NCBI RefSeq assembly: GCF_001742185.1
Contig: NZ_CP015750.1
Location: forward strand, 2,914,001-2,978,000
Reading direction: 5' to 3'
Source of the DNA: Pectobacterium wasabiae CFBP 3304
GTDB lineage: Bacteria; Pseudomonadota; Gammaproteobacteria; Enterobacterales; Enterobacteriaceae
DNA: 64,000 nucleotides
Shown here: in pieces, positions 50,330-58,690 of the stretch
How positions within the stretch are numbered: the stretch's first letter is position 1
Layout: each line of letters opens with the position of its first letter
Notes under the pieces: model-generated
The model's database searches: none
What the model was told of the DNA's origin: nothing
The model's input: only the letters and a program-made list of their open reading frames with translations
Position numbers and translations under genes: made by a program

Positions 50330-52396
50330 TCAATGGTGGCCTTGTGCAATCCCTCCTGTACCATCTGGAAGCCCAATTGCTACATTTTGCATCATGCCCT
50401 GATCTTCATGATCCAGGATATGACAGTGCAGTACAAACTCGCCGATATAGCGTTCATAGCGTGTACGAATAGAAATTTTGTACGTGCCCTTTGGCGTATC
50501 AGTGGATTCCAATGCTCCATCTATATTGCTTTTTATCCATAGTGTGTCCTTCCACACGCCTTTCATACCGGCATATTGCGAGATACTGCCATCTGCTTCC
50601 TTTGCACCAGGCAAGCTTACGTCATTACCATCCGGATCGAGGACCTGAATAATTTCGAAGGGATTCACATGGATATGGAAAGGATGGCTGACAAAATAGG
50701 ATTGTAATTGCCATTCCTGAGCGGTTCCTAGCACTAATGGGCGATCTATCTGGGTCGGGGAATAGGGGGCAGCGCCCTTAGGACTGTAGGAGCCATCGCT
50801 ATTTTTTACCACAGAAAATGAGTTACCCACCTCAAACGTTGGGGGCTTTTTCGTGACATCAATGTAAAACACCAACTCCTGCGGCGGAACATGGCTGACT
50901 TCCTTATCTGTAATAGGCGGGTGGGGAATGAATTTGGTTAGTTTGAGCCCGTCTTCCAAGCTACTGACGATTTCTTTAGCCAGTTTGGCTGGCTGATAAG
51001 TTTTTTGTGCTTGTGTGATCAATTGCTGAGTGGTTGATGCGATGGGGTCTGCTATCGACTGCCCACCTTTAACTCTGACAAAACCTAAAACCGATCGTGT
51101 TTTGTCTTCGCGTGAGGCGTTATCTGCTGCTTTTACTGGCGGGTTGACAATACAATAGAGGCCGTCTTCGGGGAAATTGACCAGTAGATCGTTACGATAG
51201 CCGGGTTGTAGGGTGGTATTTGTTTGTACCTTCCCTTGAGGCATCGTTAGCCCGTCGGCTGCGATGACAGCATAAGGAACCGGTGAACCTGTGCAGATTT
51301 CGCGTACAAATCGATCCTGATTTTCTGTATCAAGTGTTTTCTCCCGAGAGCGAAAATCACGGGTATTGAGCTTGCGAAACTCTACTTTTATCGTCTCACG
51401 CACCCCGGCATGAACCAAGCGCCAGCGTTCAATCTGACCCGCTTTAGCATTGGCAAAAACAGGCCTTACCCGGCCGTTGACCGTAGTAAAACGCCCTGAG
51501 TCATCCCATGATCCTGGTTTGAATTGTTCGTAAGAAACGACCTCACCAACTTCTCCAGGGGCGCATGACCAGTCAATCGAATCATCTGATTTTTTCTTCA
51601 GCTTGCCATCTTTGAGACAGGCATAGGGAATTTGTTCAAAGACTAATAGGCGTTCAGGGAAGGGTTTGCCGTCCGCAGTCTTAAGCAACGTATCGATATC
51701 ACCGTTTGAGGCCTCGGTGGGCATGCGATCGCCCCGAATCACAAGCGCACCGGCCATACCACTGCCAACCTGAATTGCTGTTGAACCATGGTTGTGTGGG
51801 TGGTACCAAAATGTTCCGGCTGGATGATCGCTGGGGATATTATATTCATACTCGAACTTCACACCCGGATTAATCGATAACAAAACATTATCGCTATTTC
51901 CCGTTGGGCTGATCCAAAGCCCGTGGCCATGTAGATTGGTGCGGTTAAAGCAGTGTGGGACATTAATATCTTCCGATTTTGCGGCACATTCAGGCTCAGC
52001 GGGAAGTTGATTATCGAGCCTTATTCTGATGGTATCACCCGGCGTGGCTTCAATGGTTGGGGCTATGAAAGGGTGGTAGGGATCGACATTGGTGCCACTA
52101 TAACTGCGTAAGCGAACTTTATCTGGATGGCCTTGTGCTGGGTTACGAATGAGCCCCTCGGTATATTGCACTTTCAGATCTAACGTTCGCTCTCGGCCTA
52201 CATGAGTTGGCGCTGATTCGTTGATTTTTCTTTGGTAAAGCGTACCTGACGGCATTACTGACGACTCTGTCAGTACGGGGGGATTTATGAACGTGTTTGC
52301 TTGCTGTTCATTTTCTACCTCTTGCGCCTCGACGTGGGGAAAATAAAAACTGAATAGTAAAGCTGTTGCGCTGAGAAGTAATTTTTTATGCACCAT
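50330..52396 (-). CDS. exported multicopper oxidase
   Basis: The 688-residue protein has a Sec signal peptide (cleavage near PHVEAQ) and cupredoxin copper motifs: LHGHGLWIS, WYHPHNHGS, HPFHIHVNP and the type-1 site LHCHILDHEDQGMM. It is larger than CueO and resembles bilirubin oxidase/CotA-like laccases. The substrate is unknown; metal, phenolic or pigment oxidation are possible. There is no twin-arginine motif. It lies between proA and thrW, where E. coli has no such gene, so it is an accessory gene at an integration hotspot. Confidence 0.9.
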   Translation of the reverse strand: MVHKKLLLSATALLFSFYFPHVEAQEVENEQQANTFINPPVLTESSVMPSGTLYQRKINESAPTHVGRERTLDLKVQYTEGLIRNPAQGHPDKVRLRSYSGTNVDPYHPFIAPTIEATPGDTIRIRLDNQLPAEPECAAKSEDINVPHCFNRTNLHGHGLWISPTGNSDNVLLSINPGVKFEYEYNIPSDHPAGTFWYHPHNHGSTAIQVGSGMAGALVIRGDRMPTEASNGDIDTLLKTADGKPFPERLLVFEQIPYACLKDGKLKKKSDDSIDWSCAPGEVGEVVSYEQFKPGSWDDSGRFTTVNGRVRPVFANAKAGQIERWRLVHAGVRETIKVEFRKLNTRDFRSREKTLDTENQDRFVREICTGSPVPYAVIAADGLTMPQGKVQTNTTLQPGYRNDLLVNFPEDGLYCIVNPPVKAADNASREDKTRSVLGFVRVKGGQSIADPIASTTQQLITQAQKTYQPAKLAKEIVSSLEDGLKLTKFIPHPPITDKEVSHVPPQELVFYIDVTKKPPTFEVGNSFSVVKNSDGSYSPKGAAPYSPTQIDRPLVLGTAQEWQLQSYFVSHPFHIHVNPFEIIQVLDPDGNDVSLPGAKEADGSISQYAGMKGVWKDTLWIKSNIDGALESTDTPKGTYKISIRTRYERYIGEFVLHCHILDHEDQGMMQNVAIGLPDGTGGIAQGHH

Positions 52397-52925
52397 ATAC
52401 TCTCCATGCCTAAATATTTTAGTGTTATGTAATTTAATTGATTTGCTATGATCAGGTAGTCGGTTTTTATCTTGTTGTTTTTATTGTTTAATTAACAACA
52501 TTCACCCTGGATATACCGGGCGACTCATGGTTTTTTTAAACGATAATACCTCCTGATATTTATTGCGTAATTATTTAAGTAAAGTTAAAGAAATTAAAAT
52601 AGTAAACATAAAAATAAAGTAAATTTTGAAAAAATAACTTAATGTGATGAATAAATCGGGATGTTTATTTTTTATAATTGTTGGTTTTTTATTTATATTC
52701 TCGCTAATTGTTTTCTTTGGTGTACCCAATAATTTCTAATATGTAGATTTACGCACCTGAAAACGATTGCGATCTCGCGATGTTTGATAGGTGACCTTGT
52801 GTAACGCGATTCTAATGTGTTAAGCCTGAAAGTTATAAAATGTTTTGTTATTAGTTTGGTTAATTATTAAAAAATCTTTATTTTTCATCGAGCGACGATA
52901 AAACCAGCAGACGAACGCCAACCAC
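52397..52925. other. AT-rich non-coding region before thrW
   Basis: No gene is seen between the oxidase start and the tRNA promoter. The sequence is very AT-rich from 52430 to 52740. I found no convincing regulatory site beyond generic promoter-like strings. Confidence 0.4.
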
Positions 52926-52954
52926 TTGACTTGAGGTGCTGATTTCACTAGTTT
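52926..52954 (+). promoter_or_regulatory. sigma-70 promoter of thrW
   Basis: TTGACT (52926-52931) and TAGTTT (52949-52954) are spaced by 17 bases and are followed, after about seven bases, by a GC-rich stretch that could act as discriminator. The tRNA begins 46 bases after the -10. Confidence 0.6.
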
Positions 52955-53000
52955 GTCACCCCGTAGTTCACGTCAGGCTCTCGCCACGACGACTCCCAAA

Positions 53001-53076
53001 GCCGATATAGCTCAGTTGGTAGAGCAGCGCATTCGTAATGCGAAGGTCGTAGGTTCGACTCCTATTATCGGCACCA
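53001..53076 (+). tRNA. thrW: tRNA-Thr (CGT anticodon)
   Basis: The 76-base cloverleaf runs from GCCGATATAGCTCAG to TATCGGCACCA with encoded CCA. The acceptor stem pairs GCCGATA with TATCGGC. The anticodon CGT is at 53034-53036 in loop TTCGTAA, and the T loop is GGTTCGACTCC. It lies downstream of proA as in E. coli, where thrW is the attachment site of the CP4-6 prophage. Confidence 0.97.
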
Positions 53077-53158
53077 TCTTTCTTCATAAAATCATTAAAT
53101 TACAGTTTCATTGTTTTGCTTTGTTCAACACTAATGTGCGTTTATGAGCGTTGTAAGT

Positions 53159-53176
53159 GTGGCAAAATTGTGGCAA
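53159..53176. repeat. candidate integrase arm-type sites
   Basis: GTGGCAA occurs at 53159-53165 and again at 53170-53176, one helical turn apart (11 bases), 80-100 bases from the tRNA end. Short phased repeats beside an attachment site are typical of integrase arm sites; assignment is tentative. Confidence 0.45.
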
Positions 53177-53334
53177 CAAGAAATGTTTAACTTAGCACTA
53201 CAAAGTGAAACTAGTATCAGTTTGACTTCGTGTTATTATGAAATGACAACATCAAATAATTGTTTTTTATGGATTTTCTCATCATTACCACTTAATTATA
53301 TGAATTGAAATTTTGCGAAATAAAGCGTATGATG

Positions 53335-53560
53335 TAAACGCTCTTTAGCGTATTGTGGATTTACCATGTTTTTGGTCAAATCTAGTTGGGCGTTGCGCCG
53401 AACTCTAATTTATTGATTACATTTACAGTTGCGGAACAAACTTTTTGAGCCGCAATCCAGTAGGTTGCGGATCAAAAAGTTTGTTCCGCGGCTACAAGTA
53501 AAGAGCCTAGACCAAGGGATGGACAGGGAGGTAAGAACTCCTCGTTCATTCTTTGGTACT
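53335..53560 (+). ncRNA. retron msr-msd non-coding RNA
   Basis: The 230 bases before the reverse transcriptase contain several short hairpins (CGCT-cttt-AGCG; GGCG-ttg-CGCC) as expected for msr. They are followed by one very long hairpin at 53431-53489, in which an 18-bp perfect stem (GCGGAACAAACTTTTTGA with its complement) and, after a mismatch, a 6-bp stem close a nine-base loop. A long single hairpin of this kind is typical of msd, which the RT copies into DNA. The 5' and 3' limits and the priming G were not determined. Confidence 0.75.
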
Positions 53561-53592
53561 AGTTAATGACTGGTAAACGGAACAAGCTGGTA

Positions 53593-54555
53593 ATGAGCAT
53601 CGATATCGAAACGACACTTAAAAAAGCTTACCCTGATTTTGAAATACTTTTAAAATCAAGACCAGCTACGCATTACAAAGTATACAAAATCCCCAAGCGC
53701 ACGATCGGTTATCGTATCATAGCTCAGCCTACGCCACGAGTAAAAGCAATACAAAGTGATATAATAAAAATACTGAAAGAATATGTATATATTCACGATG
53801 CAGCTACAGCCTATGTTGATGGGAGGAATATATTAGATAACGCCAAAATACATCAGAATTCAGTTTTTTTATTGAAATTAGATTTAGTTAATTTCTTCAA
53901 TAGAATTACACCTGAAATTTTATTCAAGGCATTATCTAGACAGGGTTTACATATTTCAGATGACAATAAAAACATATTAAGACAATTTTGTTTTTGGAAT
54001 CGGTCAAAGAGAAAAAATGGTGCCTTGGTTTTAAGTGTAGGAGCACCTAGCTCACCTTTTATTTCGAATGTTGTTATGAAAAGCTTCGATGAAGAGTTAA
54101 CTTCTTTTTGTGAATCAAATAAAATTAACTACTCAAGATATGCAGATGACTTAACTTTCTCGACAAATGAGAGGGATGTGTTAGGGTTGGCTCATCAAAA
54201 GGTAAAAACAACACTGAGTCATTTTTTTGGCACCAGAATTATTATTAATAACAACAAAATTGTATATTCATCCAAAGCACATAATCGTCACGTTACAGGA
54301 GTGACTTTAACCAATGATAATAAGCTATCAATAGGAAGGGAAAGGAAAAGATATATATCTTCTTTAGTGTTTAAATTTAAAGAAGGCAAGCTTTCGGGTG
54401 ATGATATCAACCATCTTAAAGGCTTGATTGGTTTTTCTTTTAATATTGAGCCATTGTTCATTGGAAGACTTGAAAAAAAATATGGAAAATCAACCATTAA
54501 GTCTATCAAAAAATATTCAGAAGGAGGGGTAAATGGAACAGATCTTACCGAGTAG
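53593..54555 (+). CDS. retron reverse transcriptase
   Basis: The 320-residue RT has the polymerase motif YSRYADDLTFS, the retron-specific NAxxH-type motif DNAKIHQ and the VTG motif HNRHVTGVTL in the thumb region. LSVGAPSSPFISN is also retron-like. It makes msDNA from the upstream ncRNA. The start at 53593 (MSIDIETTLKKAYPDF) is preferred over an in-frame ATG at 53566, which lacks an RBS; neither has a strong one. Its stop overlaps the ATPase gene by 23 bases. Gene content matches the Ec78/Eco7-type retron with PtuA-PtuB effectors. Confidence 0.92.
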   Translation: MSIDIETTLKKAYPDFEILLKSRPATHYKVYKIPKRTIGYRIIAQPTPRVKAIQSDIIKILKEYVYIHDAATAYVDGRNILDNAKIHQNSVFLLKLDLVNFFNRITPEILFKALSRQGLHISDDNKNILRQFCFWNRSKRKNGALVLSVGAPSSPFISNVVMKSFDEELTSFCESNKINYSRYADDLTFSTNERDVLGLAHQKVKTTLSHFFGTRIIINNNKIVYSSKAHNRHVTGVTLTNDNKLSIGRERKRYISSLVFKFKEGKLSGDDINHLKGLIGFSFNIEPLFIGRLEKKYGKSTIKSIKKYSEGGVNGTDLTE

Positions 54556-56158
54556 GATAATCAAATTAATAAAAAAATCGGAAAGCGGCGATTTTGCTTC
54601 CTCTTACCAACTTTTTAAAATATTTGGCTCAGATGAGTACGGAGTTGATCCAGATGAAAAAATGTCTAGCCATTATAAAGAATTATCAGCCAAGCAACTC
54701 GAAGGTGGTCAACTAAGGGTTGCGGATATCCATTTGGAAAACTATAAAGGATTTGAGTCCCTGATTATGGATTTTTCCATGAAAAAAGGCTCTACAATTT
54801 TAGTAGGAAATAATGGTTGTGGAAAGTCGACGATTCTCGATGCAATCCAAAAGGGACTGACACATCTCTCCTCAAGGCTATCTACTCGCTCACATAATGG
54901 CGATGGTATCGAAAAGCATGAGCTAAAAACAGGTAAAAATTATGCATCGATAGCTATCAATTACGACTTTATGGGAGTTCGTTTTCCTATGATCATAGCT
55001 ATGACTGAACCTGGTTATGAGGATAGTGCTAAAAGCAACTATAGCGGAATTAATGAGTTAGGGAATATTTTCAAAACAGCCCATTCAATCAATCCAAATG
55101 CATCTTTTCCTTTAATTGCAATGTATACAGTTGAAAGAGCGAATGACGTTTCTACTAAAGATATTGAGAATTCTGACGAAATCAAAGAAGCTCAAATCTG
55201 GGACAAATTCAAAGCATATAATAAAAGTCTTACAGGAAAAGCTGATTTTAAACTATTTTTTAGATGGTTTAAAGAATTAATAGAAATTGAAAACTCTGAT
55301 AATGCTGAAATTAAAGCATTAAGAGCAGAGATTCGAGCTAAAGAAAAAGACTTAGATAATCCATTACTAAAGGCTCTCCTGGCAGAGAATAAGAATTCTG
55401 ATACTACTAAAAAATTGTTAGAAGATCATGAAAATTCCCTGAAATTTTTAAGAAGTAAATTAAATAACTATTATTCAATTAATAGTAAAACATTACACAC
55501 TGTTGAAGATGCAATTTATTCTTTTCTGCCCGGATTCAATAATCTTAAACTTCAAAGGGCACCTCTTGATCTCATAGTGGATAAAGATAATGTGTCTTTA
55601 AGCGTTCTGCAATTATCACAGGGTGAGAAAACCATTTTAGCATTAATTGCCGATATTGCTCGTAGATTGACATTATTAAACCCTAACAATGAAAAGCCTT
55701 TGGAAGGCACCGGAATTATCTTGGTTGATGAAATAGACCTGCATCTGCATCCGTCATGGCAGCAAAATATTATTCCACGGCTTGAAAAAACTTTTAAGAA
55801 TATTCAGTTTATAGTTACAACTCATAGCCCACAAGTTTGTCATACTATTGATAGTCAAAATATATGGTTATTAAAGAATGGCCAAAAGTTTAAGGCTCCT
55901 AAAGGAGTTAGGGGGGCAATATCTTCTTGGGTATTAGAAAATTTGTTTGAAGTTGCTCAACGACCGCCAGAAGATAAGTATACAAAGCTTTTGCAGGAAT
56001 ATAAGAGTTTAGTGTTTTCAGAAAAATATTCTAGTGAAGAAGCAAAAAAGCTAGGCACTACTTTATCCCGACATTTCGGTCCGGATGATGAAACCTTAGT
56101 AGAGTTAAAGCTTGAAATTGAAAAAAGAGATTGGGAGGATGATTTTGAAAAGGATTAA
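54533..56158 (+). CDS. ptuA: PtuA-like SMC/RecF-type ATPase, retron effector subunit
   Basis: The 541-residue AAA/ABC-type ATPase has Walker A VGNNGCGKST, a coiled-coil region around residues 255-330, signature LSLSQGEK-like LQLSQGEKTILAL, Walker B GIILVDEIDLHLHPSW and H-loop VTTHSPQV. Residues 17-55 look like a Sel1-type helical repeat seen in such retron ATPases. With the HNH protein it forms the Septu-like effector held inactive by msDNA. AGGAGG precedes the ATG; it overlaps the genes on both sides, so the three are coupled. Confidence 0.9.
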   Translation: MEQILPSRIIKLIKKSESGDFASSYQLFKIFGSDEYGVDPDEKMSSHYKELSAKQLEGGQLRVADIHLENYKGFESLIMDFSMKKGSTILVGNNGCGKSTILDAIQKGLTHLSSRLSTRSHNGDGIEKHELKTGKNYASIAINYDFMGVRFPMIIAMTEPGYEDSAKSNYSGINELGNIFKTAHSINPNASFPLIAMYTVERANDVSTKDIENSDEIKEAQIWDKFKAYNKSLTGKADFKLFFRWFKELIEIENSDNAEIKALRAEIRAKEKDLDNPLLKALLAENKNSDTTKKLLEDHENSLKFLRSKLNNYYSINSKTLHTVEDAIYSFLPGFNNLKLQRAPLDLIVDKDNVSLSVLQLSQGEKTILALIADIARRLTLLNPNNEKPLEGTGIILVDEIDLHLHPSWQQNIIPRLEKTFKNIQFIVTTHSPQVCHTIDSQNIWLLKNGQKFKAPKGVRGAISSWVLENLFEVAQRPPEDKYTKLLQEYKSLVFSEKYSSEEAKKLGTTLSRHFGPDDETLVELKLEIEKRDWEDDFEKD

Positions 56159-56921
56159 TAAAACAGGAGAAGACCAATTCTTTATTGATTTTAAAACGCA
56201 GAATCCAAATGGAACTTGGGACGAATTTAGAAATCATGAAAAAAGCGTTTTGTATAAGAGGCTCAAACAACACATTTGCAATGACCAGATGTACCTTTGT
56301 GCATATTGTGAGATAGATTTAGATCGTAAAAATGAACATCAAATAAAAATAGAGCATTTCAAATCTAAATCTGGCTCGCTCCCCGGTGGAAGTAACTGGC
56401 ATTTAGAATGGTCTAATCTCTTAGGTGTATGTCTTGGTGGTACAAATACAGGTGATAATTATGAATTACCAGCTAACTTAAGTTGCGATTCATATAAGTC
56501 ACACTATGAAGATAAAAATAAAATTACTGACAAAGACTGGACAGGTAAAATTCTCCTTCCTCTCACGCTTCCGAATGCGCACAATTTATTTAACTTTGAC
56601 AAGGTCACAGGTAAGTTGCTACCTAATGAATCGTACTGTAATAGCATAAGTATAGATGGTAAACCTGCGGTAGAAACACTAGGTATTGTTACAAAAACAA
56701 TAGAAGTTTTAAATTTAAATTGTAGCAGGCTAAATAACGCCAGAATGAAGTTGCTGTTTCACTTCAACAGTTGCGCACGAGAAAGAGATTTGAGGAAAAT
56801 TCATAATTTATTGATGCAATGGAGTCAAGGTGAACCAAAATTTTTTCAGACGACACGAGATATAATAATTCGAGAAAGTAGAATTTGCCGAGGATTGCTG
56901 GATGGAACAATAAAGTATTAG
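56145..56921 (+). CDS. ptuB: PtuB-like HNH nuclease, retron effector subunit
   Basis: The protein of about 258 residues has a zinc/HNH core: LCAYCEIDLDR, catalytic IKIEHFKSKSG and WSNLLGVCLGG. It is the nuclease half of the PtuAB effector. The related Eco7 system is reported to cut host tRNA-Tyr when phage removes msDNA. The start is unusual: GGGAGG at 56133-56138 touches the in-frame ATG at 56139, while the TTG at 56145 has normal six-base spacing, so TTG is preferred. The frame also opens at 56112. It overlaps ptuA by 14 bases. Confidence 0.88.
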   Translation: MKRINKTGEDQFFIDFKTQNPNGTWDEFRNHEKSVLYKRLKQHICNDQMYLCAYCEIDLDRKNEHQIKIEHFKSKSGSLPGGSNWHLEWSNLLGVCLGGTNTGDNYELPANLSCDSYKSHYEDKNKITDKDWTGKILLPLTLPNAHNLFNFDKVTGKLLPNESYCNSISIDGKPAVETLGIVTKTIEVLNLNCSRLNNARMKLLFHFNSCARERDLRKIHNLLMQWSQGEPKFFQTTRDIIIRESRICRGLLDGTIKY

Positions 56922-56995
56922 AATGTGTTAAATATGCGCAGCAGAGCAGAAAGTATTTTTCTATCACACTAAGTGATAGGTTGATAATATTCTGC

Positions 56996-57277
56996 TCATG
57001 GATTTTTTTTTCGTAAATGCATAGTTTGAAAATCACTCCAATTCTTATGATGCTCTTGTAGATTCAGCCAAAAATAAGCATCGGTGTTTAATATATTCGA
57101 AAGAGCTAAACTTTCGGATTCTTTTATTATAGATTTATTTTTTAATATATCCATTGTTCTATTATAAGAAATGCCCATTCTGTTGGCTAACTCATATACC
57201 GACATTTTCAATGGTTTCAAAAACTCCTCCGACAGCATCTCTCCCACTGTAGTCGGCTCAGCACCTTCTGTCCTCAT
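56996..57277 (-). CDS. HigA-like XRE antitoxin, apparently orphan
   Basis: The 93-residue protein matches HigA-family antitoxins: PTTVGEMLSEEFLKPL, VYELANRMGISYNRTMDIL and DAYFWLNLQ. HigA is usually preceded by its toxin HigB, but no HigB-like frame exists on this strand within 300 bases upstream. The start at 57277 follows AAGGA by eight bases; an ATG at 57295 is also in frame. It lies between the retron and the plasmid-like region, transcribed toward the retron. It could be a regulator or stability remnant. Confidence 0.75.
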   Translation of the reverse strand: MRTEGAEPTTVGEMLSEEFLKPLKMSVYELANRMGISYNRTMDILKNKSIIKESESLALSNILNTDAYFWLNLQEHHKNWSDFQTMHLRKKNP

Positions 57278-57616
57278 ATCTAATTCCTTTGTCATCTATC
57301 CAGAAACAACTTTATCATCAGTAAAGGCTTTATTCAAATAACTGTCTGAATAGTATTTACTGGATGATTCGATTTAGAGTTTTCTTTTGGTATGGAAACT
57401 CTACGCCATCTAGAGTATTGCCAGACCTGGCTAGCTGGACTCGAGTGCCCTTACCTAAAGCAAATCGTCAGTTGTTGCTATATCCATGCGATCTGCGTAA
57501 CTAAGAGTATTCATTCTTCAATCACATTTTCAGTTGTGGTTATTATTCGCTTTTCATCTAAAAATTATCGCATTTTGCTGCTTATATAGGGTGGGGATAT
57601 ATCAGAAAATTAATTT

Positions 57617-57628
57617 GTTTAGCTAAAC
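57617..57628. promoter_or_regulatory. KorA operator 1 (IncP type)
   Basis: GTTTAGCTAAAC is the exact 12-bp KorA operator of RK2/RP4 and is embedded in a 22-base perfect palindrome (57612-57633). No korA gene is visible in the window, so the repressor would have to come from elsewhere. Confidence 0.75.
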
Positions 57629-57783
57629 AAATTTTTTATTTAGGGCCTAAAAGTAGTAAAATTTCGATATATCCATTGCTAATAGCGGCACATGTATTGC
57701 TATTTGAATTTAGCTGGGTTTATAAAATACTCACTCTTATTTTAGTTGCTTACATTTTGTTTCATTTTATTTATTGCTATTTT

Positions 57784-57795
57784 GTTTAGCTAAAC
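57784..57795. promoter_or_regulatory. KorA operator 2 (IncP type)
   Basis: This is a second exact GTTTAGCTAAAC, within a 16-base perfect palindrome (57782-57797), 167 bases from the first and about 90 bases before the iterons. Two exact copies close together argue against chance. Confidence 0.75.
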
Positions 57796-57819
57796 AACTT
57801 CTATTTCAAGTGTATATCT

Positions 57820-58015
57820 TGTGGATTTATCCACAAATTCTGTTAATAAGAATGTGAGTAACTTGTGATCTATTTACTGCGTTTATGACATATGAGGTGC
57901 GCTTTCATGACATATGAGGGGCACTTTCATGACATATGAGGTACGCTGTTTTTTTTAAACTCATTATATAACAATGAATTAACTATTATTTTTTTGTTCT
58001 CTAACCAGATCTTTA
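57820..58015. other. IncP-like iteron replication origin (oriV)
   Basis: Three identical 13-mers ATGACATATGAGG start at 57885, 57907 and 57929, an exact 22-base period. They continue as TGC, GGC and TAC. RK2 iterons are of the form TGACA-NT-TGAGGGGC at 22-23 base spacing. Upstream, 57827-57835 is a perfect DnaA box (TTATCCACA) within an inverted repeat. Downstream, 57948-58015 is almost pure AT. DnaA box, iterons, AT tract is the RK2 oriV order. No replication initiator gene is present; the rest of 57296-58254 has no supported gene. Confidence 0.75.
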
Positions 58016-58207
58016 ACCATATATAACCATAAAAACAAAAAGAATTATTAAAATCTTATTGGCGCTCAAAAAACGACCAAAAAACAAATAAATTTCAGTG
58101 AGATTTATTTCTAAGGATTTGATGTATGTTGACAGATGTATTTCAGGTGTTAATTTTGCGGTATTCTCAATTCATAACGTTTGTTTGCAAATTTTAGCAT
58201 CTAAGAT

Positions 58208-58220
58208 TTTAGCCGCTAAA
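58208..58220. promoter_or_regulatory. KorB operator 1 (IncP type)
   Basis: TTTAGCCGCTAAA is an exact match to the 13-bp KorB operator (TTTAGC-S-GCTAAA). It lies 35 bases before the HTH gene at 58255, so KorB would be placed to control that gene's promoter. A degraded half-copy (TTTAGCATCTAAG) lies just upstream. Confidence 0.78.
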
Positions 58221-58254
58221 ATATCATAATATCTGCTGAGAGAAGAGTTCTTCG

Positions 58255-58533
58255 ATGAAATCAGTTATGCCCGAACTTATAACCGTTGAAGAGTTGGCTT
58301 TTGCGTTAAAGAAAACTGTAAAAAGTATCCGCAGTGATGCAACGCGAAATCCTAAATGTCTTCCACCCAGATGTCGTCTTCCTGGGAATAAACGCCTTTT
58401 ATGGCGTAGAGAAGATGTTAAAGACTGGATAGATAACTCCGTTGAGTTAAGGGGAGAAAATTGCGATATAGCGAAAGACGTAAATAGTCTTCAAAAAAAA
58501 CGAGGCAGGCCACCAAAGAAGAAACCTAAGTAA
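58255..58533 (+). CDS. HTH protein, AlpA/excisionase-like, with AT-hook tail
   Basis: The 92-residue basic protein has a MerR/AlpA-like winged helix (LITVEELAFALKKTVKSI through RLLWRREDVKDWID) and ends in an AT-hook-like KKRGRPPKKKPK. It could be an excisionase/recombination directionality factor or a regulator. The KorB operator just upstream puts it under plasmid-type control. A second ATG five codons in is an alternative start; gagagaagag precedes the first. Confidence 0.75.
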   Translation: MKSVMPELITVEELAFALKKTVKSIRSDATRNPKCLPPRCRLPGNKRLLWRREDVKDWIDNSVELRGENCDIAKDVNSLQKKRGRPPKKKPK

Positions 58534-58576
58534 TAATAATTTTCTCGTGGTGATATTTAAACAAGTTTCCTTTCAG

Positions 58577-58675
58577 AAAACACATGCTCTGCACATAAAT
58601 ACTCGAGTAAGTCTGTATAAATACATTAAGAAAACACATCGTGTACACAGGAATACACATTTCGTGCACAGATAT
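58577..58675. repeat. three direct repeats beside oriT
   Basis: Three related 24-mers of pattern AANACACATNNNNTGNACA start at 58577, 58631 and 58652. They lie on the side of nic opposite traJ, where RP4 has its TraK-binding region. They may bind an accessory relaxosome protein; no such gene is seen here. Confidence 0.5.
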
Positions 58676-58690
58676 ACAACGGCAACTGTA

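Noticed and set aside
57392..57589. A 65-codon frame beside the first KorA operator
   Set aside because: No RBS, no recognisable motif and an odd Cys/Ile-rich composition; not listed as a gene, although a transcript in this area is possible.
57885..57941. The three repeats considered as a CRISPR array
   Set aside because: Units are only 13 bases with 9-base gaps of similar sequence; the spacing and sequence fit replication iterons, and there are no cas genes.
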